A stretch of DNA of 64,000 bases, from the NCBI RefSeq assembly GCF_024055575.1, contig NZ_JAMXOE010000003.1:243971-307970 (forward strand), read 5' to 3'. Under the pieces are notes generated by a model. The model saw only the letters and a list, made by a program, of their open reading frames with translations, searched no databases and was not told where the DNA came from. The DNA is from Mucilaginibacter flavidus. Its GTDB lineage: Bacteria; Bacteroidota; Bacteroidia; Sphingobacteriales; Sphingobacteriaceae. The position numbers were made by a program, and so were the translations under genes. Below are positions 1 to 9,751 of this stretch, in pieces (positions within the stretch are counted from its first letter, which is position 1; each line of letters begins with the position of its first letter).

Positions 1-878
1 TTTTTGCCATGAGTGAAATTCCACCACGTGGCCCTTAGCAGCATTGATATAAAATTAAAGTTTTTATCTTTTATATACGATAAAATATTACGCGGTACTA
101 CCAACAAAACAAAGTAAGGATAAAAAATAAGTTTGCTAACAAAAGGGGCATTGCGCCTGATGAACAGTATACGGTTGCGGTTCATAAAGTATTCTTTCAG
201 CTTGCTTTTTTTGCCAACAGAAATCGATTCTTTGTGGTAAATAAGGGCCTCAGTACAAACCCAAGCTTCGTATCCTGCCCGCTTAATGTGCTCGCACCAG
301 TCAACCTCTTCATAATATAAAAAGAAGTTCTCGCTCATCAGGCCAGCCTTTTCGATAGCTTCTTTGCGTATCATCATAGCGGCGCCGTGGCAGTAGGCCG
401 TAGGGGCGGTGATGTTATTATATTGGCCAGTATCCTTTTCGCGCAGGCCTATACAGCTATTTCGGCAGGTATAATAGTTCATTTGGGTATAACCGGCGTA
501 TTGAATTAAACCCTTATCGCTGTAATATTTTATCATGGGCGATAGCATACCGACTTCCGGCTTTGAATCCATTACCGCAACCAATTTCTCAACTAATCCA
601 CCAGTAAACTCGGTATCGTTATTAACCAAAAAAAGGTAATCGCCTGTAGCTTCTTTTATACCCAGGTTATTACCCCCGGCAAAACCCAGGTTTTCTTCCG
701 ACCGGATAAATTTCACATGCGCATAGTTAGCCTGCCAATTATTTATAGAAATAACTTTGCTGCCATTATCAACCACTATAATCTCAAGGTTCCCGTAAGT
801 AGCAGGAATTGATTGCAACAGTTCTTCAGTAACCTTTGGCTGGTTAAAATTTACAGTAATAATAGAGACTTTCTTCAT
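1..878 (-). CDS. Glycosyltransferase family 2, partial (3' end outside window)
   Basis: The reading frame opens with ATG at 876-878 and stays open to base 1, so about 292 residues are visible and the C-terminus is missing. It begins MKKVSIITVNFNQ, followed by VVDNGS and then NNDTEF, which fits the nucleotide-sugar-binding start and DxD-like metal site of GT-A fold family 2 enzymes. A later stretch (AAMMIRKEA, then FFLYYEEVDWCEH) is typical of rhamnosyl/N-acetylglucosaminyl-type GT2 proteins. It lies 15 bp beyond the A-PCP-TE gene on the same strand and is the last visible member of the EPS/NRPS block. It probably adds a sugar to the lipid-linked repeat unit at the cytoplasmic membrane; donor and acceptor cannot be read from sequence. 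Confidence 0.85.
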   Translation of the reverse strand, partial: MKKVSIITVNFNQPKVTEELLQSIPATYGNLEIIVVDNGSKVISINNWQANYAHVKFIRSEENLGFAGGNNLGIKEATGDYLFLVNNDTEFTGGLVEKLVAVMDSKPEVGMLSPMIKYYSDKGLIQYAGYTQMNYYTCRNSCIGLREKDTGQYNNITAPTAYCHGAAMMIRKEAIEKAGLMSENFFLYYEEVDWCEHIKRAGYEAWVCTEALIYHKESISVGKKSKLKEYFMNRNRILFIRRNAPFVSKLIFYPYFVLLVVPRNILSYIKDKNFNFISMLLRATWWNFTHGK

Positions 879-893
879 CCTGGTTTAACAGAA

Positions 894-3548
894 TTATTCT
901 TTAGAGGCCCTGTCCAGGCATTTTTGAAGCACAACTGCAAATTCTTTATCATTTGGCGGGGCAAATATGGTGTTGTGTTCGCCGGGTATATCATGTACGT
1001 TTACACCTTTAAGGGCAAATTTCTTCCACCCCATAAATTCATAATCATCCATATAAAAGGTGCGTTTTTTAGCCCTGAAGAGGTCCAAGGTAATCTCCAG
1101 TGGTTTCTGAAAATAATTGCGTTTTGCCTTCGCGCTAGCCTCATCAATCTCATTGTCATAGGCAAAAAAACCTTTCTGATTTTCGGTATTGCCTGTTATC
1201 TTCCACCACGCGCGTATGATGCGGCGGCGTATCAGTTCGCTTTTGTATTTGAATATGCCTTTAGGGTCCTCGGCCATCAACGCAAAGCTGTTAAACAGCT
1301 TCATAAACCCAAGGCGTACTCGGTTAAAGGCGCGTTTTACCGGCGGGTCAAATATGTCAGTCTGCTTGGCATAAGTATCAAACACAGCCAGCAGCTTCAC
1401 TTCTTTACCCATGGCTAAAAGCTGGTGTGCCATCTCGTAAGCTATGGTGCCGCCCAGGGAATATCCCGCAAGCGCATACGGTCCGGTCGGGTTTTGGGCG
1501 ATAATTTCAGCAATATAATTCGCCGCAATTTCTTCCATCACATCCAACGGTTCATCAATACCATTCAAGCCGCGGGCCTGTAAGCCAAACACCGGCTGGT
1601 CATCGTCCATGTTCATCGCCAATGCATTAAACAACAATACATTTAAGCCTGCACCATGCACAATATACAAGGGCATTTTTGTGCCTTTAGGTTTTATATG
1701 TACCAGCGAGTCCCAAGTAATGGATTTGGAATCGATGTTCAGCATCAGCGACAGTTTCTCGATGGTTGAATGCTCAAACAACGTGGCAAGCGGCAAGCGC
1801 TTACCTGTAAGCTTTTCAATCCGCGCCATTATCTGTAAAGCCACTAATGAACGTCCCCCAAGCTCGAAAAAGTTATCGTAAATGCTTATTTTCTCAAGCC
1901 CCATCAACTCCTGCCAAATCTCAGCAACCTGGCTTTCAATTTCAGTGCGTGGTGCAACGTATTCGCCGAGCCGGGCAATAGTGTTGTAGTCTGGTTTAGG
2001 CAGTGCTTTCCGGTCTATCTTGCCGTTTGGCGTAATAGGGATGGCCGTCATCACCACAAAATCATCGGGCACCATATATTCGGGCAGCACGGCCAGTAAA
2101 GCCTGCTGCCAGTTGTGGATTTTTGTTTTTAAATCTATCTCGCTACCTTCTTCTTCCAATACCACGTAACCCACCAAACGCGGGTCGCCGGGTGTATCTT
2201 CGCGGGCTATAACAACTGCTTGTTTTATATCTGCCTCTTTAACAAGGGCGTGTTCAATTTCTTCCAGTTCGATTCGGTATCCGCGCACCTTTACCTGGTG
2301 GTCCATACGGCCAAGGCAAACAATATCACCATTTTCCTTATATCGTCCCAAATCGCCGGTCCGGTACATTTTATCGCCTGGCTTGCCCGAAAAAGGATTA
2401 TCAATAAACCTTTCGGCTGTAAGTTCGGGGCGGTTTAAATAACCAGCAGCAACGCCATCGCCGCCAATGATAATTTCGCCTATCGAGCCATCTGTAAGGC
2501 TGTTTAGATTTTCGTCGACAATGTACACCTGCGTATTGTCGATAGGCCTACCTATGGTTATCTCTTCGCTGCTTTCAATAAGTTTTATGGTACTCCAAAT
2601 GGTGGTTTCGGTAGGGCCGTACATATTCCACAGCTGACTCGTGCGTACGGTTAGCTTTCCAACCAAATCTTTTGGCAACGCCTCGCCACCGCAAAGAATT
2701 TTTAGCGGCAGTAGTTTTTCCCAGCCGGCTTCCAGCATCATGCGCCAGGTATAAGGCGTAGCCTGCATAAAGGTTATGCCGTCGTTTTTTACCATGTCAA
2801 ACAAAATGCGGCCATCTTTTGCAGTATCCGAGTTTGTCAGGGTTATTTCGGCGCCGCAAATAAGCGGCAGGTAAAGCTCAAGACCGGCAATATCAAATGA
2901 TATAGTAGTAACGGTTAGTATTTTGTCAGAGGCAGTCATTCCCGGCTCTTTTTGCATGCTGAGCAAAAAATTCACCAGGTTAAAGTGTCTTATCTGTACG
3001 CCTTTTGGTTTACCCGTCGAACCTGATGTGTAAAGCACATAGGCCAGGTCATCCCCGGTTATTTCAACGGGTGGCTCATCGCCGGTATAACTTCCGAATT
3101 TTTCAAGCGCATCTTCAATCAATATCTCTGAAGCGGTTGAAGCAAAATGATTATGATATTTTTTTGAGGTGATTAATATTTTAGCTGATGAGTCGTCAAG
3201 CATAAATTCAACCCTGTCTTTTGGATATTCAGGATCGAGGGGGATATAAGCCGCGCCCGATTTTAAAATAGCTAATAGCGAGATAATCATCTCCGGAGAG
3301 CGGTCAAGGGCCAGGCCAATAATATCGCCGGATTTTATTCCATTATCGATAAGTATTTTGGCCAGTTTGTTTGAGCTTTCGTAAACCTCTTTATAAGTAA
3401 GGTTACGGCCATGGAACTTAATGGCAACCTTATTTTCATATTTTTTAGCGCACGCATTAACAAAATGCGGCAGCGCTTTTTCCCGGGGGAATTCTGCAAC
3501 GGTATCGTTATAGCTGTTCGTATTTTCTAAATGTACAGGGGCACTCAT
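894..3548 (-). CDS. Stand-alone NRPS module A-PCP-TE (no condensation domain)
   Basis: The 884-aa protein has an adenylation domain at about 25-515: LYTSGSTGKPKG at 172-183, YGPTETTIW at 310-318, YRTGDL at 395-400 and NGKIDRK at 508-514. A carrier domain follows with FELGGRSL and attachment Ser567. A type I thioesterase occupies about 620-884, with GYSLG and nucleophile Ser697, Asp724 and His858 in PGEH. Reading the ten specificity positions by alignment to GrsA gives D-I-L-Q-L-G-M-I-W-K, close to the code I associate with glycine (inference). There is no condensation domain, so the loaded residue must be hydrolysed, moved by the TE, or used in trans. It is closely similar to the C-terminal two thirds of the 15308-19336 protein and sits among EPS glycosyltransferases. 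Confidence 0.93.
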   Translation of the reverse strand: MSAPVHLENTNSYNDTVAEFPREKALPHFVNACAKKYENKVAIKFHGRNLTYKEVYESSNKLAKILIDNGIKSGDIIGLALDRSPEMIISLLAILKSGAAYIPLDPEYPKDRVEFMLDDSSAKILITSKKYHNHFASTASEILIEDALEKFGSYTGDEPPVEITGDDLAYVLYTSGSTGKPKGVQIRHFNLVNFLLSMQKEPGMTASDKILTVTTISFDIAGLELYLPLICGAEITLTNSDTAKDGRILFDMVKNDGITFMQATPYTWRMMLEAGWEKLLPLKILCGGEALPKDLVGKLTVRTSQLWNMYGPTETTIWSTIKLIESSEEITIGRPIDNTQVYIVDENLNSLTDGSIGEIIIGGDGVAAGYLNRPELTAERFIDNPFSGKPGDKMYRTGDLGRYKENGDIVCLGRMDHQVKVRGYRIELEEIEHALVKEADIKQAVVIAREDTPGDPRLVGYVVLEEEGSEIDLKTKIHNWQQALLAVLPEYMVPDDFVVMTAIPITPNGKIDRKALPKPDYNTIARLGEYVAPRTEIESQVAEIWQELMGLEKISIYDNFFELGGRSLVALQIMARIEKLTGKRLPLATLFEHSTIEKLSLMLNIDSKSITWDSLVHIKPKGTKMPLYIVHGAGLNVLLFNALAMNMDDDQPVFGLQARGLNGIDEPLDVMEEIAANYIAEIIAQNPTGPYALAGYSLGGTIAYEMAHQLLAMGKEVKLLAVFDTYAKQTDIFDPPVKRAFNRVRLGFMKLFNSFALMAEDPKGIFKYKSELIRRRIIRAWWKITGNTENQKGFFAYDNEIDEASAKAKRNYFQKPLEITLDLFRAKKRTFYMDDYEFMGWKKFALKGVNVHDIPGEHNTIFAPPNDKEFAVVLQKCLDRASKE

Positions 3549-3645
3549 TTCTTAAAATAATAGCTGGTTTAATTTATAACCAATATTTCTGCTTAAATAT
3601 AGAATTTTACTTTAAAAGTAACCAGAATATTACAATCAGAAATAC

Positions 3646-4830
3646 TTATTTATCGCTGTGTGTATGTGGGGTGTGTATAAATTTCTTATTCGCACCCTTT
3701 AATTTAAATAATAACAGCAGCATCGTAAAAAATATTACTGGTATGCGTATTAATGCACCAAAAAAATCCTTGTTGTAAAAGCTGACCGGTATTGCTATTA
3801 AAATGCCTGTATAGCAGCAAATAGTTGCAATAAGCCAAAGGTGCCAGTCGGGCCCGATACCGGGCAGTAGAAATGATACCAGCAGCATAAAAGGCATCAA
3901 CCCAAGCATTAACACACGCGGTAAAATAGATAACTGGTACACTTCGTTCAAATAATCAAATTTGCCTTTAAACAACGCCGAAAATGCGGTACTGCCATAT
4001 TTTTTAAGCAGGTTAAACTGGGCTGAAAGCCACCGACGTCTTTGCTTTTTAAATACCTCCTTGTTGCTTACCTTCTCGTCGTAAATCAATGCTTTATCAG
4101 CATAAGCAACACCAATTCTATCATTTGTTAGCAACAGGCCCATTTCCTTATCAAAGCCGCCTACCGCATCAATGCGCATCATCACACCGGTAAACGTTTT
4201 ATAGTCCAAAGCCATGCCAGAACCTATAATTGCTGCAGAAAGATTGAAAACCCGTTGAGATTTCCGGAAAATGTGGTTGTTTACCTCTTCGCTAATGGCA
4301 TCAAGCACTGCTACAGAGGTGTTTGTGTTTTTAGCAACACGGTGCCCCTGTATAACTTTTTCCCCACTTTGCAGGTAATTGTTTATCTGGTACAGAAAAT
4401 CGGGAGCCGCAACGTTGTCTATATCAAACACAATTGCCGCGTCAAAACCGGCTTCGGTATTCTCAATGGCTCTATGCAATGCCTTTGATTTGGTGCTGCT
4501 TTCAAATACAACCTCCAGCACCTGCAGGGGCATTTGTTTTAGTTTGGCAATAGTAGCCGGCTGTAGCGAATCGGCTATTACGCAGATATGGAATTTATCT
4601 TTCGGATAATCAAGCGTAACCGCATTGGCGGCTGAGTTTAATATGATCTCATCTTCTTTGTACGAACAGATGTAGATAACAAACTTTGCAAGCGTATCAC
4701 TTTTTGCCGGTACTTTTACCGGTACCAGTTTTCCAGCCACCGAAAAAATAAACAAGTACAGGCTGTAAATGCCCAGGTATACAAAAAGCACACTTGTAAT
4801 AATTGCTGCTATAAGCCTAATGATTTCCAT
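3646..4830 (-). CDS. Membrane-bound glycosyltransferase family 2 (processive-type)
   Basis: This 394-aa protein has an N-terminal membrane helix (about 5-32), a cytoplasmic GT-A domain and a C-terminal cluster of hydrophobic helices. The DID motif at 136-138 fits the metal/nucleotide-sugar site, and KKQRRRW in the middle fits the Q/RxxRW acceptor motif of hyaluronan/cellulose-synthase-like GT2 enzymes. It probably adds a sugar during EPS repeat-unit assembly at the inner membrane. It could instead be processive, but with Wzx/Wzy-like neighbours a single-addition role is equally likely. The sugar is unknown. It follows the GT4 gene on the same strand after a 68-bp gap. Confidence 0.85.
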   Translation of the reverse strand: MEIIRLIAAIITSVLFVYLGIYSLYLFIFSVAGKLVPVKVPAKSDTLAKFVIYICSYKEDEIILNSAANAVTLDYPKDKFHICVIADSLQPATIAKLKQMPLQVLEVVFESSTKSKALHRAIENTEAGFDAAIVFDIDNVAAPDFLYQINNYLQSGEKVIQGHRVAKNTNTSVAVLDAISEEVNNHIFRKSQRVFNLSAAIIGSGMALDYKTFTGVMMRIDAVGGFDKEMGLLLTNDRIGVAYADKALIYDEKVSNKEVFKKQRRRWLSAQFNLLKKYGSTAFSALFKGKFDYLNEVYQLSILPRVLMLGLMPFMLLVSFLLPGIGPDWHLWLIATICCYTGILIAIPVSFYNKDFFGALIRIPVIFFTMLLLLFKLKGANKKFIHTPHTHSDK

Positions 4831-4898
4831 ATGTTATGCTTTATACGCAAATTTTGCGTAAACGATTGCTTTTTATGTGATTTTTTCCGGAAACACAC

Positions 4899-6110
4899 TT
4901 AAATACCATGTTTTTTATCAAAATTGATTTGCAAAAGGCTTTTTATTTCATCTATACGATGTTCCCATGTATTATCTGCGGCCATTTCCAGGCGTCTTTT
5001 CTGCAGTTCAGGCGTGTCATTTAAAGCCGTTTTAATAGCAGCCGAAAATTCTTTGGCATTGGTACAGTAGGGTACGGTATCGGCAGTAAAATCTTTCAAA
5101 TCAGGGTTAAAATCAGTTGAAACCACCGGTCGGCCCGAACCCAGATATTCAAAAAGCTTTAGCGGAAATATATCGCTGCTTACCTCATCTTTTTTAAAGG
5201 GGATTATTGCTACATCGAAACCCTTTAACACCGCGGGTAACTCATCATACGGTACCGGGCCTGTCAAAAAAAGGTTTGGTGCCTTATATTCCTCTTCTTT
5301 TATGTAGTAACGGTCGATAGGCCCTGTCATCACAAAGCTCTTGTCGCGGTTGGCTTTAAAAAGCTCCTGCATCAAATCATAATCTATCCGCCGTTCAATA
5401 GCGCCAAAATAGCCGATAATCGGTTTGGGTATGCCTTCTAATATCTTCGATTCTGCCAAATCGGGATCAAGAGTTTTTGAACTGTGGCTGATGTTGGCTG
5501 CGTTGGGTACAAAATAAGCATTTGGGTTTAATAAAGCTTTCTTATTGCGCAGTTCCTTGCTGGTGCAGATAACCATATCCACATTTTTTACCAAAATATC
5601 TTCTGATATTAACCCGTGTTTGGTTTGGTAAGGCTCAATAATTGGGTCAACACAGTGGTAAACGCTTAACGTTGGATTTAACAGCTTGTGCAGCGTCGGC
5701 AGCGTGAAATTGTATGAATTTATGTAGATATAGTCGGTGATCTTCAGGTTCTCGATCACCTTCTTTACCCGCGAGCCAACTATCCATTCATTTAAATTCA
5801 AAGCCATCCGGTATATTTTGCCCTCGGGCAGCATATTGATAGACGGGACAGGAGGGGAGATGATGATTTTTAAGTTCGGATTATCAGTTTCTATAATGCT
5901 GTTCTTAGCCGAAAAGAAATGTGGCCTCCGGCTTTTAAAGCCGGGCGTATTCTTAAACTGTAAATAGTCGCGCCAGGTGTACGGCCTGTCAACATAGTAA
6001 ACAAAGTTGTCCTTTGCCAAGAGTTTAGCCATGGTATAATTGGTGGATTCCAATTTACCATCAAACTGCATTTGCGAGAAGATGATTATATTTTTCTTTT
6101 GAAGGCTCAT
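4899..6110 (-). CDS. Glycosyltransferase family 4 (GT-B fold)
   Basis: I place the start at the ATG at 6108-6110 (MSLQKKNIIIFSQ), giving about 403 aa; the frame extends to a TTG at 6143, but that extension has no sign of being translated. The N-terminal half resembles WcaI/Glf-associated glycosyltransferases that begin with an IIIFSQMQFDG-like strand. The C-terminal half has PIIGYFGAIERRIDYDL and a donor-binding FPLKLFEYLGSGRPVVS stretch, where the E of KLFEYL is the usual GT4 EX7E-type acid. It is probably a cytoplasmic enzyme adding one sugar to the EPS repeat unit. It is flanked by the flippase and the membrane GT2 gene on the same strand. Confidence 0.86.
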   Translation of the reverse strand: MSLQKKNIIIFSQMQFDGKLESTNYTMAKLLAKDNFVYYVDRPYTWRDYLQFKNTPGFKSRRPHFFSAKNSIIETDNPNLKIIISPPVPSINMLPEGKIYRMALNLNEWIVGSRVKKVIENLKITDYIYINSYNFTLPTLHKLLNPTLSVYHCVDPIIEPYQTKHGLISEDILVKNVDMVICTSKELRNKKALLNPNAYFVPNAANISHSSKTLDPDLAESKILEGIPKPIIGYFGAIERRIDYDLMQELFKANRDKSFVMTGPIDRYYIKEEEYKAPNLFLTGPVPYDELPAVLKGFDVAIIPFKKDEVSSDIFPLKLFEYLGSGRPVVSTDFNPDLKDFTADTVPYCTNAKEFSAAIKTALNDTPELQKRRLEMAADNTWEHRIDEIKSLLQINFDKKHGI

Positions 6111-6136
6111 GTAAAAATCAGGGGTGTTTTTTAAGA

Positions 6137-6257
6137 GAATCAAGAAATTAAGAACCAGGAGTCAAGATAGCTATATTTAAGATTTCAATTTAAAAGATAA
6201 ATCATTTTTTAACGAACAATTCCTTTTTTTCCTGGTGCCTGGTTCTTGACTCTTTAT
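6137..6257. repeat. Imperfect fold-back repeat between GT4 and flippase genes
   Basis: The left arm (about 6139-6170) contains ATTAAGAACCAGGAGTCAAG. The right arm (about 6230-6256), read on the opposite strand, contains AAGAGTCAAGAACCAGGCAC. Both arms carry the words AAGAACCAGG and GTCAAGA, so the 120-bp gap can fold back. It looks like a member of a dispersed intergenic repeat; function unknown. Confidence 0.5.
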
Positions 6258-6258
6258 T

Positions 6259-7593
6259 CTATTTTCTTTTTCTATACTTATCAACCAGCTCAATCACCAG
6301 GTGTTTAGTTTCAACAAAGCCCATTTTTATAATGCCAAACATGGTGAAGTTTAAATATTTACGCAGTACCCAATACCCATAAATTACGCCTGACAAAAAG
6401 GTAAATATAGAAGCAATAGCGACACCATACAGGTTATGGAATATGGCAATTCCGGCAAAATCGCCAGCTATGTTTACAATCAGCATAATAACCACTTTGG
6501 TCATATTAATATGGGGCTTATTCAGCATGTCCAGCGTTATGCCAAAAAAGCGGTCAACCGGCATTAACAGGGCAAAGCACATAAATATGCGGAAAACGTT
6601 TGAGGCATAAGTATTTGCATACTGATGGCCGCCTAAAATGTCGATCACAAGGTCGGCAAAAATAAACGACCCAAGTGTTACCGGTACTATCAGCCAGGTT
6701 AATATGCCTGCATATTTTTTGAGTATATAGGTAAGCTGTTTTTTATCGTCGTGGTTTACAGCAGTCGACATAGCGGGAAGCGCTGTCGCTACAAAACTCC
6801 TTAGCGGTATTTCAATTACCTCCATCAGCCTTTGCGGCAGGTAATAAATACCTACCACTGTGGCATCGGTAAACATAAAGTTGATAATATAGGTGTCCGA
6901 ACTCCTCAGCAGGTACGAGCTAACTGAAGTGCCCACACTGTATTTGCCAAAGTTAGCGAGTTGCTTAACGCTCTCTTTTGTCTTGTGTTTTATTGATCCA
7001 ATTTTTGTCCAACCCCTTACTATGGCAAACAGGCTGGTTATCATAGCGGTTGAACAATAGGCAATAATGATGACCGGAAACGTTGTACGGTGGATGAAGA
7101 TTAAGAAAAGGATTAATATCAAATAACACCCCTGCCACATCAGCTGCAATAAAAATATTCGATCGAAACGTTCTTCGGCTTGTAGTATCCACAATGCTAC
7201 GCTCGATGGCAGAGTACTGAAGAATATAACCGCGAACCATTTAATAGTAAGTTCGGTTGTTGCGTGACCATGATAAAAAAGAAACGCTAAAAGGCTTATA
7301 AGGCCCGGTATGCTGGTTAATATAAATGCAATGTACCAAGTTGAGCCAGCTACTTCCTTTGCTTTTTCTTCATCGGCGCCCGAGTAAAATTTTACAAGTG
7401 ATGTTTGCAAAAAGCCGCTCCTGAACAGGTTGGCCAGTGTAAATGTGGTTAAAAAAATAATCCAGTGGCTAAAGTCTGGCTTAGTCATGTACCTGGCAAG
7501 CAGACCTACGGTAACCATACCGACAACCGGCATTACTGCATTACTTGCTAACGAAAGGGTATGTTTGTTTAATAATTTCTCAAATACCGCCAT
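6259..7593 (-). CDS. Wzx-like oligosaccharide flippase (MATE/MVF superfamily)
   Basis: The 444-aa protein is strongly hydrophobic with about 12 predicted membrane helices and no large soluble domain. Its start, with a basic N-terminus followed by a long hydrophobic helix and LLARYMTKPDFSHW, fits polysaccharide-biosynthesis (PST) flippases. In such loci the protein turns undecaprenyl-linked repeat units across the inner membrane. Its start codon overlaps the stop of the acyltransferase gene by one base (TAATG), implying translational coupling. Neighbouring Wzy-like, Wzc-like and priming-transferase genes support the role. The assignment rests on topology and context. Confidence 0.85.
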   Translation of the reverse strand: MAVFEKLLNKHTLSLASNAVMPVVGMVTVGLLARYMTKPDFSHWIIFLTTFTLANLFRSGFLQTSLVKFYSGADEEKAKEVAGSTWYIAFILTSIPGLISLLAFLFYHGHATTELTIKWFAVIFFSTLPSSVALWILQAEERFDRIFLLQLMWQGCYLILILFLIFIHRTTFPVIIIAYCSTAMITSLFAIVRGWTKIGSIKHKTKESVKQLANFGKYSVGTSVSSYLLRSSDTYIINFMFTDATVVGIYYLPQRLMEVIEIPLRSFVATALPAMSTAVNHDDKKQLTYILKKYAGILTWLIVPVTLGSFIFADLVIDILGGHQYANTYASNVFRIFMCFALLMPVDRFFGITLDMLNKPHINMTKVVIMLIVNIAGDFAGIAIFHNLYGVAIASIFTFLSGVIYGYWVLRKYLNFTMFGIIKMGFVETKHLVIELVDKYRKRK

Positions 7594-8207
7594 TATATTT
7601 TTTCCCAGCTGTTGGTTTCAGAATTGTATCTTTTTATCACGCGGGCGGGGTTACCCACGGCAACAGAAAATTGGGGTATATCTTTTGTTACTACACTGCC
7701 TGCACCAATAACAGCATGTTTGCCTATGGTTACACCAGCGGTTATTACACAGTTTGCGCCAATCCAAACATCGTCGGCAATGGTAATTTGTTTGGTTACC
7801 ACTTTTTGGATGCGGGGAGGCATAGTTACATCCTCGTAACCATGGTTAAGGCCCGATATTACTATATTTTGGGCAAGCATTACATAATTGCCCATAGTTA
7901 CCGGGCCTATGATTACATTGCTTAAGCCAATTCCGCAATTGTTGCCGATAATTACATCACCAACGCCATTGTTTATGGTAGCAAAATCTTCAATTATACA
8001 GTTATTGCCTATTTCAAATTTATTAAATGGGAACAAGTCCATCCGGCTGTTATACCGTATTACCGTGTTTGTGCCTCGCTTATGAACAAACGGGTTAACA
8101 ACCAGGCGTGTCCATAACCTCGGCTTCGACTGGCCGCTCGGTATTAGCATCCAGTGCGCTATTTTTTTAAGCTTCGGATTCGATTTTATACTCGATAGTA
8201 AGGACAT
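7593..8207 (-). CDS. Hexapeptide-repeat acyltransferase (LbH fold)
   Basis: This 204-aa protein has a left-handed beta-helix signature: repeated hexapeptides such as IIGNNCGIGLSNVIIGP and, later, VWIGANCVITAGVTIG, ending in GAGSVVTKDIP and VGNPARVIK, the classic end of CatB/WcaF/NodL-type O-acetyltransferases. It probably transfers acetyl (or another acyl group) from the CoA thioester to a sugar of the EPS repeat. The gene starts 41 bp inside the end of the Wzy-like gene and ends overlapping the flippase start, so the three are one translational unit. The substrate sugar is unknown. Confidence 0.88.
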   Translation of the reverse strand: MSLLSSIKSNPKLKKIAHWMLIPSGQSKPRLWTRLVVNPFVHKRGTNTVIRYNSRMDLFPFNKFEIGNNCIIEDFATINNGVGDVIIGNNCGIGLSNVIIGPVTMGNYVMLAQNIVISGLNHGYEDVTMPPRIQKVVTKQITIADDVWIGANCVITAGVTIGKHAVIGAGSVVTKDIPQFSVAVGNPARVIKRYNSETNSWEKI

Positions 8208-9729
8208 CCCTTTTGTTTTTTTTGCTTGTGGTTTTAGCTGCTACGACCGGCTTAGGCCAGTTTTTTTGTTTATCCAATCGCATGGTTACGTTTATTACAG
8301 CCATTGCCAGGTAAAACAAAATATTTGTGGGGTATTGTACGAAAGCCTGCTGGGGAAAGTTACCAATATCAAGTGCGAAAATTATCAGCACCATGGCCAT
8401 GCAATACGTTTTTAGTTCAGGGTCTTTGATAATATAATAGTAATAAATACCCCTTTGCAGTATAATAAAGTTGAATGCGCAAAATAGTAGCAGCCCAATC
8501 CAACCCGTTTCGACAGCAACCCTTACGTAGCCGCTATCGGGCGGAAACTTTGCCAGGAACGAGTTTGGCGCAAAACGCTGCCCCCACACGCCGACCGATC
8601 CCAAACCGCCACCTATAGGGTGCGAAAGGATATATGGCTGGATACGGCGCTGATTTTCGGCACGTACGTTATACGAGGCGTCTTTTGAAGGGTTAAACGC
8701 AGTTTGAAAACGCACCAGGCTGGGGTTTGAAGTTGGTACTTTAATTAATACCACCAAAATAAATCCGGCGATAAGCACAGCTACCAAAATTCTGCGATTG
8801 AATTTTAATATTGCCAGCATGCCGATGGCAGCCGGGATTAAAACATACGCTGCCCTGGTGCCAGAGTAGAGCATTACCGTCAAAAAAAAGCATATCAGGC
8901 TAACCAGTACGCCTTTTTTAAATGGCCTGATGTCGGCAAAAAGAAGTCCTAGGCACAGTATTGAAGCTGCCACCATGTTATAGGCAAATGTAACCGGGTC
9001 TGAAAATATGCCGAACTTGCGCATGTGCCCGTAAATAAAAAGTAAGTTCAACCGCAACGGATCGGAGTTTAACCACCTGGATTCAAAGCCGAAAAAGCCA
9101 ATGTTTTCCTGTACAAACGCAGCCAGCCCGCAGATGAACTCCAATATCAACCAAACCTTAAAAAGTAGCTTGATATAATCTTTTGTGCGTATCTGGAATA
9201 CAAATACAAAATATAGCAACATTAAAACCGCTATAGTGCGCACGGTGTAAACCCAGGCCAACACCGAAGCAGCGGCAGGGTTGATAGCCTCAAGCAGGTT
9301 GTAAATTAACCAGGCCAGTATAAAATAGCTAATTGGGTCGCTAAAATACGCCCAGTTTCTTTCGTGTTTTTGTTTGATAAAAAAGCCCAGGATTAGCATA
9401 TAAGTTAGGGCGTCCATCACCAGCCCAACCGGCGTGTCTGGCGGCACCAGGCTTAAAATAAACTGGTAATTGATAAAGAAAGCAGCTATTATAAAAAGAA
9501 TGATGCCAAATTTAGGGTAGTTAATCGCCCCATACATCAATGGCAGTGCAATCATGAGTATAAGAATAAGCACACCAGCCACCATACCCTGTTTGGCTAT
9601 TGCAAAACTTATAAACAATGAACCCAGTAACAGAAAAACGATGACTACAGGCTTTGAAAATTTATGGATAACAATATTTTCCCAAATTGTTTTTTTAGGT
9701 ACACTATCTCTTATCCGGTCATCAGTCAT
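8167..9729 (-). CDS. O-antigen ligase/polymerase-like membrane protein (Wzy-like)
   Basis: The 520-aa protein has about 11-12 hydrophobic helices and a large periplasmic loop in its second half (roughly residues 320-400), which contains NPSKDASYNVRAENQRRI and a PIGGGLGSVG stretch. This layout is typical of the Wzy_C/O-antigen ligase superfamily. It most likely polymerises EPS repeat units in the periplasm, although a ligase role cannot be excluded. The basic C-terminal tail (KKNKRD region) is cytoplasmic by prediction. It overlaps the downstream acyltransferase gene by 41 bp. A 46-aa membrane peptide gene lies just upstream. Confidence 0.85.
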   Translation of the reverse strand: MTDDRIRDSVPKKTIWENIVIHKFSKPVVIVFLLLGSLFISFAIAKQGMVAGVLILILMIALPLMYGAINYPKFGIILFIIAAFFINYQFILSLVPPDTPVGLVMDALTYMLILGFFIKQKHERNWAYFSDPISYFILAWLIYNLLEAINPAAASVLAWVYTVRTIAVLMLLYFVFVFQIRTKDYIKLLFKVWLILEFICGLAAFVQENIGFFGFESRWLNSDPLRLNLLFIYGHMRKFGIFSDPVTFAYNMVAASILCLGLLFADIRPFKKGVLVSLICFFLTVMLYSGTRAAYVLIPAAIGMLAILKFNRRILVAVLIAGFILVVLIKVPTSNPSLVRFQTAFNPSKDASYNVRAENQRRIQPYILSHPIGGGLGSVGVWGQRFAPNSFLAKFPPDSGYVRVAVETGWIGLLLFCAFNFIILQRGIYYYYIIKDPELKTYCMAMVLIIFALDIGNFPQQAFVQYPTNILFYLAMAVINVTMRLDKQKNWPKPVVAAKTTSKKNKRDVLTIEYKIESEA

Positions 9730-9751
9730 CTATTGTCGGCAGTAATAAATA

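Noticed and set aside
813..1418. 201-codon plus-strand frame over the A-PCP-TE thioesterase
   Set aside because: Antisense to a clear thioesterase domain and low in protein-like features.
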